Assembly (NCBI GenBank): GCA_003522145.1
Contig: DPGD01000049.1
Coordinates: forward strand, 1-60,764
DNA length: 60,764 bases
Origin: Clostridiales bacterium
GTDB lineage: Bacteria > Bacillota > Clostridia > Oscillospirales > CAG-272
Direction: 5' to 3'
Positions 42,980 through 51,864 of the stretch are shown here, piece after piece. Below the pieces are notes generated by a model, which saw nothing but the letters and a program-made list of their open reading frames with translations, ran no database searches and was not told where the DNA came from. Position 1 is the first letter of the stretch, and every line of letters begins with the position of its first letter. The translations under genes were made by a program, and so were the position numbers.

Positions 42980-43872
42980 TGGATCAGCCCTCCTTCCGTT
43001 GCTTTCCGGAAAAGGATTTCACCAAAATCTTCTTCGCACAAAACCGTTAAAAATCCCGCTTTTTGCCGATCGCAAAAGGTCTTCAGATCCTTTTGGTACC
43101 ACAGAAACGCCTCTTTATAGGCTTTTTTTCGCTGTTTTGAGATGTTCAGAAGAACATTTTTTTCACCGTTGTCCCTGCCTGCCTCGCTGTCCAAAAGCCT
43201 CCATTCGCCCGAAAGACCGGGGGCAGCCTCCTCCCTTGAAAGCACCTGCAACAAACAGACCTCTCTGCCCCGGCGGCACAGATATTCTACGGCGTTCTTG
43301 ATGTTGCATTCCGAAAGAAAATCCGAAAGAAGGACGGTCAGCCCGTCGTTTCTTCCCGGCTCTTCGGCGCCGAGAAGCGCCTTTTCAAAGTCTGCTTCCC
43401 CCCGGAAGCGCACTCTGTTCAGCCCTTCCACCGCCTCATAAAAAGCATTTTGCCCGGTGAATGCCCTTCCGATGGGACGGCACCGGTTTCCTTCCACGGT
43501 ATACAGGGACACCCGGTCCATGGCCCGCACCGCCAGAAAGCTGAGCGCCGCCGCCAGTTTCAGGGCCATCTGCCCTTTGGAGGGCCCGCCCCAGGCCATA
43601 GAAGCCGAGCTGTCGATGTAGATCCGATGGTGCAATTGCCGCTCATCCACCGTCAGACGCAGATACAGCTTTTCAAAGCGGGCGTAAAGATTCCAATCGA
43701 TCCGGCGCAAATCGTCCCCAGGCGTGTATTCCCTGTAGTCTGCAAATTCCACAGAGGAGCCGTAGGCGTTGGACCGTCTTGTTCCGCCCAACAATCCGCT
43801 CATTGGGAAATGAATCTGCAAATCCTTGGATTCCAGCATGGAAAGAAATTCATCATCAATCATTCTTTGCAC
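42976..43872 (-). CDS. DUF58 protein
   Basis: The 298-residue protein carries the DUF58 signature EYTPGDDLRRIDWNLYAR (residues 48-65) and a VWA-like IYIDSSASM (about 84-92). DUF58 proteins sit between MoxR ATPases and VWA proteins in most genomes, and are believed to bridge them. Its own VWA-type MIDAS (DSSAS) is intact. It is translationally coupled (four-base overlap) with the BatA-like gene downstream. Confidence 0.9.
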   Translation of the reverse strand: MQRMIDDEFLSMLESKDLQIHFPMSGLLGGTRRSNAYGSSVEFADYREYTPGDDLRRIDWNLYARFEKLYLRLTVDERQLHHRIYIDSSASMAWGGPSKGQMALKLAAALSFLAVRAMDRVSLYTVEGNRCRPIGRAFTGQNAFYEAVEGLNRVRFRGEADFEKALLGAEEPGRNDGLTVLLSDFLSECNIKNAVEYLCRRGREVCLLQVLSREEAAPGLSGEWRLLDSEAGRDNGEKNVLLNISKQRKKAYKEAFLWYQKDLKTFCDRQKAGFLTVLCEEDFGEILFRKATEGGLIQ

Positions 43873-43941
43873 GATTCTGCTCCCCTCCGCCTGTTTTTCG
43901 GGGGAGTCCTCCCCCTTTCTGTTTCTCTGTTTTTCGGCTCT

Positions 43942-44928
43942 TCAGCTCTTCTTTTTTAATTCTTCGCTCAGCCGGTCAATTATTTCCTCCACCGACCTTT
44001 TTTCGCTGACCGCCCGGAAGCTCAGCTTGATCCGATGGCGCAGAACCGGTTTGGCAAGAGCCAGGGTGTCCTCTGCGGACACATTGTATCGGCCCTGCAT
44101 CAGGGCCCGCACCTTGCCGGCGCCGATCAGCGCCTGTGCGGCACGGGGACTGGCTCCGAAACGGATGTATTCCTGAGTGAATCGGGGTGCGCCCTCCGAT
44201 TCCGGGTGCGTACCGGACACCAGCCGGACAGCAAAGCCCAGAACCTCCTTGGGAACCAGCACCTCTTTTGCGATCTGCCGCATACGCAGCAATTCCTCCC
44301 GATCCACCGCCTTTTCTGCCTGCTCTTTTTCGGTTTTCTGGGTCAGAAGCACGATAGAGGAAAGCTCCTCTTCCGAAGGAAAGGCCAGTATCAGCTTGAA
44401 CATAAACCGATCACACTGGGCTTCGGGCAACACATAGGTGCCATCCTGCTCGATGGGATTTTCGGTGGCGAGGACAAAAAAGGGCTCCTCCAACCGAAAC
44501 CCGGTTCCGCCGACGGTGACGGTATGCTCCTGCATGGCCTCCAACAGCGCCGATTGGGTCTTGGGCGTTGCCCGGTTGATTTCATCTGCCAGGAGAATGC
44601 TGTTGAAAACCGGCCCTTTTCGGAAAACCATCCGATTGCCGCCCTGCTCATCCTTTTCAAGCACTTGGGTGCCTGTTACATCGGCGGGCATCAGATCGGG
44701 TGTAAACTGGATCCGTCCGAAGGGCAGATCCAAAGCCCGGCCCAAAGACCGGACCAACCGGGTCTTTCCCACGCCCGGCACCCCTTCCAACAGCACATTT
44801 CCGCCGGCAAGAATGGCGATCACCGTGTTTTCCACCGTCTCCTTCTGGCCCAGAATGTCCTTTTTGACCTCCGCAACGATCCTTCGGCTTTTCTCTGTAA
44901 AGAACGCCACATCCTCCATATTTACCAT
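43942..44928 (-). CDS. MoxR-family AAA+ ATPase
   Basis: The 328-residue ATPase has Walker A GVPGVGKT (residues 49-56), Walker B ILLADE (111-116), a sensor region ATENPIEQDGTYVLPEAQCD and a C-terminal lid. MoxR ATPases act as chaperones for the VWA proteins encoded next to them. GAGGAT lies before the ATG. It follows the PGDQ-repeat protein by 47 bases and is upstream of DUF58 and the two VWA genes, the standard order. Confidence 0.93.
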   Translation of the reverse strand: MVNMEDVAFFTEKSRRIVAEVKKDILGQKETVENTVIAILAGGNVLLEGVPGVGKTRLVRSLGRALDLPFGRIQFTPDLMPADVTGTQVLEKDEQGGNRMVFRKGPVFNSILLADEINRATPKTQSALLEAMQEHTVTVGGTGFRLEEPFFVLATENPIEQDGTYVLPEAQCDRFMFKLILAFPSEEELSSIVLLTQKTEKEQAEKAVDREELLRMRQIAKEVLVPKEVLGFAVRLVSGTHPESEGAPRFTQEYIRFGASPRAAQALIGAGKVRALMQGRYNVSAEDTLALAKPVLRHRIKLSFRAVSEKRSVEEIIDRLSEELKKKS

Positions 44929-44975
44929 CTTTTTTATCCTCGCTTCTTACCGCATCGCCGACCCTTGCCGAAAGA

Positions 44976-46151
44976 TCATTCTTTCATCAAAGATTCAAAA
45001 TACCGATCCATATATTCCTGCAGCTCCGCAGAAATCTGCCCCTTCTTCACCGCTTCCAGATACCGGGCATAGTAGGAAGCAAACACCTCTTTGTATTGAA
45101 CTTTTCCCGAATTGGGGTCGAAAATGCCCTCCGTTTGACCGTCGACCGTTCCGTTCCCCTCTTCGGAGCCTTCTCCAGGTCGAACCCCCGGCTGATCTCC
45201 CGGCTGGTCTCCGGGCTGATCTCCCGGCTGATCTCCGGGCTGGTCCCCCGGTTGGTCTCCCGGCTGATCTCCGGGTTGGTCCCCCGGTTGGTCTCCCGGT
45301 TGCTCCTCCGGATCCTCCTGTTCGCCGTTCAACAGCTGCTTCTTGGCTTCCTCCAGAAGCTCCTTCAGCCGCTCCCCCTCTTCCTCGGTCTTCAGAGCCT
45401 TTTCTTCTTCGCCCTCTTTGGTATATTCCCCGGACTTTTCAGAAAGAATCTTTCCGATCTGCTCCTCGGCTTCTGTGATCTTTCCCACCTTATCCAAAGC
45501 CGTCTGACTGTTTTCCAGATTCTTCTCCAGGGTATCCACCGCACGAAGCAGGTTCTCTTCCAGATTCCGGTCGTTTTTCGCTTTCTTTATTTCTTCCCAC
45601 AGTTTTTCGATCAGGTTTGAGGCAATCTCTTCCTGACGGAGCCTTTCCGGATCCTGCTCTGCGGAAGAGTTGAAGGAAAAAAGATCTCTCGGCATCCAAA
45701 GGGCTGTGCCGCACAAAACCGCCGCCAGAAGGGCAAGGACTCCCTCCCGCACTCTGAAATGCCTCTTCAACCGGCTCTTTTCCACTTCTCTTATATGCTT
45801 TATGGCATCTTCCCTCTGCAATGCCGCCATTCCCGATTCTTCAAAACGGAATTCATACAAAGTCACGGCCCGGTCAAAAAGTCCCGCTTCGTCCAATCTT
45901 TCGGCAATTCTTTTTTCGGTGGGATAGCGCCGCCAAAACAGCAAGATCAAAACGGGAAGAAAGAGAGCTGCAAACAGCATCCCCGCCGTCTGAAGGTCCG
46001 TTTCTTTCCCCAAAATACGGAAAACAAGCGCCCAGAGGAAAACGCCCAGCGCCCCAGAAGAAAACGCAGACACCGCCGACCGAAGCGCCGTCTCCAGAAT
46101 CAGTTTTCCCCTGAATTTTTGAAATTCCTTTCGATAATCTCCCGGTTTCAT
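44976..46151 (-). CDS. Membrane coiled-coil protein with PGDQ repeats
   Basis: The 391-residue product has three membrane segments (about residues 28-48, 57-73, 136-152), a long charged coiled coil (about 165-275), a tract of nine PGDQ repeats (about 282-319) and a C-terminal helical part (about 345-390). I do not recognise a family; DUF4175-like proteins occupy this place in other MoxR clusters, but no clear match is visible. It is the first gene of the MoxR operon. The PGDQ tract is a flexible linker encoded by a 12-bp repeat and could vary in length between strains. Confidence 0.7.
   Translation of the reverse strand: MKPGDYRKEFQKFRGKLILETALRSAVSAFSSGALGVFLWALVFRILGKETDLQTAGMLFAALFLPVLILLFWRRYPTEKRIAERLDEAGLFDRAVTLYEFRFEESGMAALQREDAIKHIREVEKSRLKRHFRVREGVLALLAAVLCGTALWMPRDLFSFNSSAEQDPERLRQEEIASNLIEKLWEEIKKAKNDRNLEENLLRAVDTLEKNLENSQTALDKVGKITEAEEQIGKILSEKSGEYTKEGEEEKALKTEEEGERLKELLEEAKKQLLNGEQEDPEEQPGDQPGDQPGDQPGDQPGDQPGDQPGDQPGDQPGDQPGVRPGEGSEEGNGTVDGQTEGIFDPNSGKVQYKEVFASYYARYLEAVKKGQISAELQEYMDRYFESLMKE
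45186..45302 (-). repeat. 12-bp tandem repeat encoding PGDQ
   Basis: Nine full units of 12 bases, in frame with the gene, and a partial EQPG unit at the edge. Third-position differences show an older 36-bp super-unit (units 4-6 and 7-9 are nearly identical). Confidence 0.85.
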
Positions 46152-46222
46152 CTTCCCCTGCCCTTTCCGGCTTCTCCGATTCTTCGGTTTGCTCCTTCGG
46201 ATTCCGCCTTTCTTCGTTCGCC

Positions 46223-47074
46223 TTATCCTTTTTCCAAAAAGTCTTTCAATCTTTCAAAGGCCTGCTCCGCCGCTTTTCTGCCCATATCATAAGCCTCCCG
46301 CAGCTTTTCGGGATTCTTCTCGGCTTTACGCACCGGCAGGGGACGGTCCGGACGCAGAACAAACACCAACCCTCGTTCCTCCTTTGCGGCAAGCTCCTCC
46401 AATTCCCGGTTGTACCTCTCATGCCGATCTTCCAAGGCCTGAACCAAGGCGGGATACTGCCGGTATTTCTTCCGGAGCAGAGGCAACAGCCGATTCTTCT
46501 CCTTCCGGTACCCCAAAGGACGGGTCAGCACCACCACATTCCGGTCGTACCCTATGCTTTCAAAATAGCCAAAGGGGATGGAATCGGCAATGCCTCCGTC
46601 CAACAGCTTTTGTCCGTCAATTTCCACGATCTGCGCAATCAACGGCAACGAAGCAGAGGCTCTGATCCACTCAAAGCCATGGTCTTCAAAGCCGGTATAC
46701 GCATGATACACCGGCTCTCCGGTATCCACATCGGTACAGACCACATAAAATTCCGCAGGATTGCTCCTGAAGGCTTCAAAATCAAAGGGGTCCAACTCCA
46801 ACGGAACCTGGTTATAGCAAAATTCGGTATTGAACAGATTCCCCGTCTTCAAAAGGGAACCCCTGCCGCTGTATCTCTTGTCCCCGCAGAACCGGGTATT
46901 GTAGCGAAGGACCCGCCCGATCTGCCCCGACTTGTAGTTGCATCCGAAGGCCGCTCCGGCCGAAACGCCGATGATCCCGTCAAAAGCTACGCCCCGCTCC
47001 ATCAGAACATCCATCACCCCGGCGCTGAACAGCCCCCGCATGGCGCCGCCCTCCAGAACCAACCCTTTTTTCAT
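46223..47074 (-). CDS. Patatin-like phospholipase
   Basis: The 283-residue protein has the patatin signature: oxyanion loop GGAMRG near residue 8, nucleophile motif GVSAG (about 38-42) and the dyad DGGIADSIPFG near residue 160. Patatins hydrolyse acyl esters of lipids. There is no signal peptide, so it should act from the cytosol on membrane lipids. AAAGGAAA precedes the ATG at 47074; the longer frame would run through the promoter. It has a strong promoter of its own and is followed by the MoxR operon in the same direction. Confidence 0.88.
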   Translation of the reverse strand: MKKGLVLEGGAMRGLFSAGVMDVLMERGVAFDGIIGVSAGAAFGCNYKSGQIGRVLRYNTRFCGDKRYSGRGSLLKTGNLFNTEFCYNQVPLELDPFDFEAFRSNPAEFYVVCTDVDTGEPVYHAYTGFEDHGFEWIRASASLPLIAQIVEIDGQKLLDGGIADSIPFGYFESIGYDRNVVVLTRPLGYRKEKNRLLPLLRKKYRQYPALVQALEDRHERYNRELEELAAKEERGLVFVLRPDRPLPVRKAEKNPEKLREAYDMGRKAAEQAFERLKDFLEKG

Positions 47075-47519
47075 ATCCGTTTCCTTTTCTCTTTGCAACG
47101 ATAGGAATATTATAGCACAGACAAACGGTTTTTGCAACCGTGCGCCCTAAAAATACGGCTCCGTTTACGAAACTTCTTTTTCGCCGTTTTTCTAAGGAAA
47201 GTACCTTTGGACACCCCGGCATACCCGGTGGCAACACCCCATTTCCGGTCTTGGGGGAATTTTTCGTATGCCCTTTGGCTTTTCCCGCCTCCCCTCTCCG
47301 CCCTCCTTTCCGCCCGCAGGTAAAAGCACCTGCCTCTATTCCCCGTATGGGCATTGCAAAAACGCCTGACGGTTCGCACCGGCCGATTTTCCCGTCGGTT
47401 CTGCCCCGCTGTCCGAAGAACAGGCAAAAAAGCCTTTACAAAGAGCCTTTGTTGTGCTATAATGCTTTTGTATTTATATTTCGGAAAGGAACCCTCCCCC
47501 AAGGCGAAGGCAGGAAGAG
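47075..47519. promoter_or_regulatory. Divergent intergenic region with two promoters
   Basis: Patatin promoter (minus): TTGCAA (47132-47137), 17 bases, TATAAT (47109-47114). mtaB promoter (plus): TTTACA (47435-47440), 17 bases, TATAAT (47458-47463). Both have TGTGC before the -10. The roughly 300 bases between show no gene or clear fold. Confidence 0.85.
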
Positions 47520-48809
47520 ATGGCGTGCAAAGCGGCAATTTATACTTTAGGGTGTAAGGTCAATCAATACGAGAGCAAAGCGCTGATGGAGCTTCTGCAA
47601 AAAGAAGGCTTTGTCGAAGTGAACTCCGGAGCAGATGTCTGCATCATCAACACCTGTGCCGTCACGGCGGAAAGCGAGCGCAAAGCCCGGCAGACCGTGC
47701 GCAAAGCCATCAAGGACAACCCCGGAGCCTATGTGCTGGTCACCGGATGTGCCTCGCAAATACACCAAAAAGAATTTTCCGCTATTGAAGGCGTGGATTT
47801 TGTCAACGGCAACCGGGAAAAGAAGGAGCTGGTTGCCCACATTTTACAGTATACGGAAAAGGGAGAAAAGAGGCGAGGGCAGGCCGTTTCCGACTTAACA
47901 GACCTGCCTTACGAAGAATTGGAGCTTTCCTCCTCGGAGCGCACCAGAGCCTTTATCAAAATCGAGGACGGATGCGAAAGCAGGTGCGCCTATTGCATCA
48001 TTCCGCAGGCAAGGGGTCCGGTTCGGTCCAGACTCCCGGAGCGCTGTGTGGCCGAAGCCGAGAGACTGGCTGACGCCGGGTATAAGGAAATTGTGCTGAC
48101 CGGCATTGAGGTTTCTGCCTACGGGCAGGATCTGAAGAACACTGACCTGGGGGATCTGATCCTCGCTTTGGAGAAGGTGGAGGGATTGGAGCGTCTGCGG
48201 CTTTCCTCCATTGACCCCTCCTTTCTGCGGCCGGTGTTTGTGGATAAAATTGCAGATGCCGCAAAGCTTTCCCCCCATCTGCATCTGTCCCTGCAAAGCG
48301 GATGCGACGAAACGCTCAACCGGATGCGGCGGAAATACAACACCGCCTTGGTCCTGCGGAACATCGACTATCTGCGAAAGCGCTTGCCCCAGATTCGGTT
48401 TACCGCCGATGTGATCGTGGGCTTCCCCGGAGAAACCGAAGAGGAATTCGCAAAGACCTGCGCTTTTTTAGGTCAACTGGAGCTGTTGCACACCCATGTT
48501 TTCCCCTATTCCCGCCGTCCGGGAACCGAAGCTGACCGGATGCCGATGCAGATTCCGGAGGAGGTGAAAAGCCGCCGGTCTGCCGAGCTGATCGGCCTCT
48601 GCAATCGGATCCGGGATCGGGTCCTCGCACAGGAAGAAGGAAAAATCTACAGGGTTCTTTTTGAACAGGGAAAAGAAGGCCTGGCCGTGGGCCACACGGC
48701 AAATTTCATTGAAGTGGCCGTGAAAACAGACAGGCACCTGACCAATTCCATTCTGCCTGTTCGTTTGGGAAAAAATAAGGAAGGAATCGTAGAAGGATTT
48801 TTGGAATGA
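47520..48809 (+). CDS. mtaB: tRNA t6A37 methylthiotransferase MtaB
   Basis: The 429-residue enzyme turns t6A37 of ANN-reading tRNAs into ms2t6A. The N-terminal methylthiotransferase domain has cysteines at 12, 46 and 77 for its auxiliary cluster. The radical-SAM motif CESRCAYC (152-159) is intact, and a TRAM-like RNA-binding tail ends the chain. MtaB and not MiaB is suggested by the start YTLGCKVNQYES and the radical-SAM surroundings. A good promoter lies 57 bases upstream. First gene of a four-gene plus-strand operon. Confidence 0.92.
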   Translation: MACKAAIYTLGCKVNQYESKALMELLQKEGFVEVNSGADVCIINTCAVTAESERKARQTVRKAIKDNPGAYVLVTGCASQIHQKEFSAIEGVDFVNGNREKKELVAHILQYTEKGEKRRGQAVSDLTDLPYEELELSSSERTRAFIKIEDGCESRCAYCIIPQARGPVRSRLPERCVAEAERLADAGYKEIVLTGIEVSAYGQDLKNTDLGDLILALEKVEGLERLRLSSIDPSFLRPVFVDKIADAAKLSPHLHLSLQSGCDETLNRMRRKYNTALVLRNIDYLRKRLPQIRFTADVIVGFPGETEEEFAKTCAFLGQLELLHTHVFPYSRRPGTEADRMPMQIPEEVKSRRSAELIGLCNRIRDRVLAQEEGKIYRVLFEQGKEGLAVGHTANFIEVAVKTDRHLTNSILPVRLGKNKEGIVEGFLE

Positions 48810-49261
48810 ATTGTCCGATCGTATTCAAAAAGGCAACCTTGGAAGATGAAGGGGAGTACCTTCGTCTTTCCAAGCTGTTTTATGCTACCGACGCCGTACT
48901 TTCCCCCCTGCCGGAGGAATTTCATAAAAACATTTTCAAGGAGATCTGCCGATCCTCTGCATATTTAGAGGCCTTTCTCTTCTCTTTTGCAGGAGAAATC
49001 GCCGGATACGGACTGGTCAGCAAGCGGTTTTCCACAGAAGCCGGCGGGTTGGAATGCTGGGTGGAAGACCTGTTCGTTCTGCCGGAATTCCGGGGAAAAG
49101 GAATCGGCGGAGCATTTCTGGACTTTGTGAAGAAGCGCTATTCGACAAACCGTTTCCGCTTGGAAGTGGAGGAAGAGAATCACCGGGCGGTAGCGCTGTA
49201 TAGAAAGCACGGCTTTGAGTTTTTATCCTACAGACAGATGATCTGCGATGCCGGAAATTAA
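48806..49261 (+). CDS. GNAT-family N-acetyltransferase
   Basis: The 151-residue protein has the GNAT acetyl-CoA motif VLPEFRGKGIGGAFLDFV (about residues 91-108) and the later ALYRKHGFEFLSY. It resembles aminoglycoside-like or RimI-like acetyltransferases; the substrate is not evident. It overlaps the end of mtaB by four bases, so the two are translated together, but this linkage has no known functional meaning. Confidence 0.85.
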   Translation: MNCPIVFKKATLEDEGEYLRLSKLFYATDAVLSPLPEEFHKNIFKEICRSSAYLEAFLFSFAGEIAGYGLVSKRFSTEAGGLECWVEDLFVLPEFRGKGIGGAFLDFVKKRYSTNRFRLEVEEENHRAVALYRKHGFEFLSYRQMICDAGN

Positions 49262-49287
49262 AATCGGAAAACAAAGAGGAAAATCGG

Positions 49288-50526
49288 ATGAAAAAGAAAA
49301 CTGTAACCGGGATTTTAGCGGTAATTCTCGGAGCTTGTACCCTGCTTTCCTGTCTTTGCTCCTGCGATGCTCCGGCGCCTGCCGGAATGTACGCCCCGGT
49401 GGATGCCGAAGAGTATGTGGAAGGCGTGGAGGATGTGATTTTCTCCGTGCCGGAGGAATACCGGGTCACCATGTCCTCCAATATGCTGGCAGCTGTCGGC
49501 AAGGAGGACACCTTCTCCCTGCAATGCCGGCACTCGGACTACTACTATAGGGACTTGGAGAAAAACTATGTGGAACTGAAAAAGGAGCTGGTGGGCCTTT
49601 ACGGGCAATATGAAGAGGTGCTTGAAAAGGACTGCACCGTTGCCGAGCAGAACGCCCTCTGCGCCCGGTACAGTCTGAAGATTTCGGGAATAGAAGTGAA
49701 GTATGTCCAATATCTTTTCTACAAGGGCAAGCAATTCTACCTGTTTACCTACAGCACAAAGGGCGAAACCAACGAATCCCTTTTGGAGGAAGTGCTCCAA
49801 ACCGTCGCCTTCGGCAAGGAGAACTACAAAGCCCCCGAGGGCTTCCGGGCCGTCCGGAATGCGGAAGCAGATCAGATAAACTCAGACCGGTATGAGCTGT
49901 ACTGCCCGGACGAATGGATCCTGGACACCAGTCTGGGTCAGATTTCCATGCGGGTGCCCTCTTCCAAGGTGATCTCCGGCGTAGTGTTCAACGAAATAGA
50001 CTTGGACGAAAAGCCCCAGGACTATATTGACCGCTATAAGGAAAAGGTCGCTTCCGATTTCCTGTTCGGCACCGAAGTCACGGGGCTGGAGGAATATATC
50101 TGTGCAACGGTTGCTCAGTTCAGCACGGAACTGAAGGATTTCAAGCTCCGCAATGTTTCTCCCGACGGCAGTGAGCAGATCGTTGAAATTGAAAAGTCCA
50201 CCATCCTTTCCCGCAGGGAAGAATACCTGAAAGCCTACACCAACGAAGACCAACTGATCTTCTCCTATATCGAGTATACCGCCAAGCTTTCGGATTTTGA
50301 CAGTCACGGTTCGGGCAGTCTTTTCCACGATCCCTCCAATGACGAAACGGAGGATTCTACAAAAGCGGAGCCGATCTATGAGGACTATCGGGTTAGACAG
50401 TATTTCCTTCTCAACGGAAGATACCTGTATCTCTTTACCTGCGTTTCCGCCGAAGAGACCTTTCAGAATCAGGAAGACGATATGGTCAGAGTCGTGAAGA
50501 ATTTTGTCTTGAAGGAACACGCATGA
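49288..50526 (+). CDS. Lipoprotein of unknown function
   Basis: The 412-residue protein has a lipoprotein signal with several cysteines in the lipobox region (ACTLLSCLCSC, residues 16-26); Cys22 (LLSC) or Cys26 (LCSC) could be lipidated. Two similar alpha/beta halves follow (about residues 40-175 and 185-405), each with an EYxxxxS-type start and a KxFYLFTYS- or RYLYLFTC-like end, which suggests an internal duplication. I recognise no family. It is co-transcribed with cysteine desulfurase, overlapping it by four bases. Confidence 0.65.
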   Translation: MKKKTVTGILAVILGACTLLSCLCSCDAPAPAGMYAPVDAEEYVEGVEDVIFSVPEEYRVTMSSNMLAAVGKEDTFSLQCRHSDYYYRDLEKNYVELKKELVGLYGQYEEVLEKDCTVAEQNALCARYSLKISGIEVKYVQYLFYKGKQFYLFTYSTKGETNESLLEEVLQTVAFGKENYKAPEGFRAVRNAEADQINSDRYELYCPDEWILDTSLGQISMRVPSSKVISGVVFNEIDLDEKPQDYIDRYKEKVASDFLFGTEVTGLEEYICATVAQFSTELKDFKLRNVSPDGSEQIVEIEKSTILSRREEYLKAYTNEDQLIFSYIEYTAKLSDFDSHGSGSLFHDPSNDETEDSTKAEPIYEDYRVRQYFLLNGRYLYLFTCVSAEETFQNQEDDMVRVVKNFVLKEHA

Positions 50527-51668
50527 TTTATTTGGACAACAGCGCCACCACGCCTCTTTGCGCAGGAGCCAAAAATGCCATAGAATATGCTATGGAGCAT
50601 TTCGGCAACCCTTCTTCCCTGCACTTTGCCGGAGAAGAGGGGGCAAAAATCAAAAAGGATGCCAGAGATACTCTGTTAAAGGCCCTGGATGCCCGGAAGG
50701 AGCAGTATGAACTGGTCTTTACCTCCGGCGGAACCGAAGCCAACAATCTTGCAATTTTCGGTGTGGCCAATGCCAAAAATTATAAAAACCCGAAGATCCT
50801 GATTTCCGACAGCGAGCATCCCTGCATTCTGGAGCCCTGCAAAAGACTTGCGGAAAAAGGCTTTCGCGTGGTGCAGATCCCCACAAGGGGCGGGCGGTTG
50901 GACGAAGAGGTTTTTTACAAGGAACTGGATGAAAACACCGTGCTGGTGTCCTTCATGTCGGTAAACAATGAAACCGGGGCGGTCTACCGTATCAAGCCCC
51001 TTTTCGATGCCGCCCATCAGAAAAATCCCAAGGTTCTCTGCCACACCGATGGGGTGCAGGCCTTTCTGAAGATTCCCTTTACCCCCAAAACCACCGGAGC
51101 GGATCTTTTGACCGTCTCCTCCCATAAAGTGCACGGTCCAAAAGGATGCGGCGGATTGCTGATCTCCAAGGAGGTGCTGAAGCGAAAGGCCCTGCTTCCT
51201 CTGATCTGTGGGGGCGGGCAGGAGGACGGACTGCGTTCCGGCACCGAAAACACCCTGGGCATTGCCGGCTTTGCCGGAGCGGTGGCTGAAAAAGCCGCCG
51301 CTTTGAAGGAAAATGCGGAAAAAATGAGGACTCTGCGAGCCTTTCTTCTTTCCCGCCTGCCCGAAGAGATTCATCCCAACCTTCCGGAATCCCCGGCTCC
51401 TCACATTCTGAGCCTTACCCTGCCGAACATCAAAAGTCAGACGGCCCTGAATTTTCTTTCCTCCAAGGGTATCTGCGTCTCCTCCGGTTCTGCCTGCGCC
51501 AACAACGGCGGACACCAGAGCTATGTGCTGACCGCCTTCGGCTTAACCGAAAAGGAGGCCGACAGCACCCTGCGCATCAGCATTTCGGAAGACAACACCG
51601 AGGAAGACCTGCTGGTGCTTCTCAGCGCTCTTGAAGAGGCAACCCGCACCCTTGTGCGGTTCCGTTGA
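50523..51668 (+). CDS. Cysteine desulfurase (NifS/IscS type)
   Basis: The 381-residue PLP enzyme takes sulfur from cysteine for Fe-S clusters or tRNA thiolation. Visible features are the start MIYLDNSATTPL, the PLP lysine in TVSSHKVHGPKGCG, and SSGSACANNGGHQS with the catalytic cysteine. Its presence after a radical-SAM methylthiotransferase (MtaB, an Fe-S enzyme) in one operon makes sense. No IscU or ThiI gene follows, so the partner acceptor is encoded elsewhere. Confidence 0.93.
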   Translation: MIYLDNSATTPLCAGAKNAIEYAMEHFGNPSSLHFAGEEGAKIKKDARDTLLKALDARKEQYELVFTSGGTEANNLAIFGVANAKNYKNPKILISDSEHPCILEPCKRLAEKGFRVVQIPTRGGRLDEEVFYKELDENTVLVSFMSVNNETGAVYRIKPLFDAAHQKNPKVLCHTDGVQAFLKIPFTPKTTGADLLTVSSHKVHGPKGCGGLLISKEVLKRKALLPLICGGGQEDGLRSGTENTLGIAGFAGAVAEKAAALKENAEKMRTLRAFLLSRLPEEIHPNLPESPAPHILSLTLPNIKSQTALNFLSSKGICVSSGSACANNGGHQSYVLTAFGLTEKEADSTLRISISEDNTEEDLLVLLSALEEATRTLVRFR

Positions 51669-51737
51669 TTTCTGCCGAAAAACGGCACCCCGGACTAAGA
51701 TGCCCGAAGCGCTTGAAAACACCTCTTTCCTATATCC

Positions 51738-51777
51738 TTTCAAAAAAGCCCTTTCACCGGAAAGGGCTTTTTGAAAA
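51738..51777 (+). terminator. Terminator after the mtaB operon
   Basis: AAAAAGCCCTTTC pairs with GAAAGGGCTTTTT around an ACC loop, with T residues following. The remaining 90 bases up to the next gene hold a weaker AAAGGG/CCCTTT hairpin. Confidence 0.85.
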
Positions 51778-51864
51778 CTGCGCATTTGGGGAGGATAAAG
51801 GGTTCAGACCCCTTTTTCCGAATCGTTCAAAACGGCCCCAAGCGCAAAAAGAATGCCAAAAGCT

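Noticed and set aside
45186..45302. Short tandem repeat as a possible CRISPR array
   Set aside because: Units are 12 bases, contiguous without spacers, and in frame inside a coding gene.
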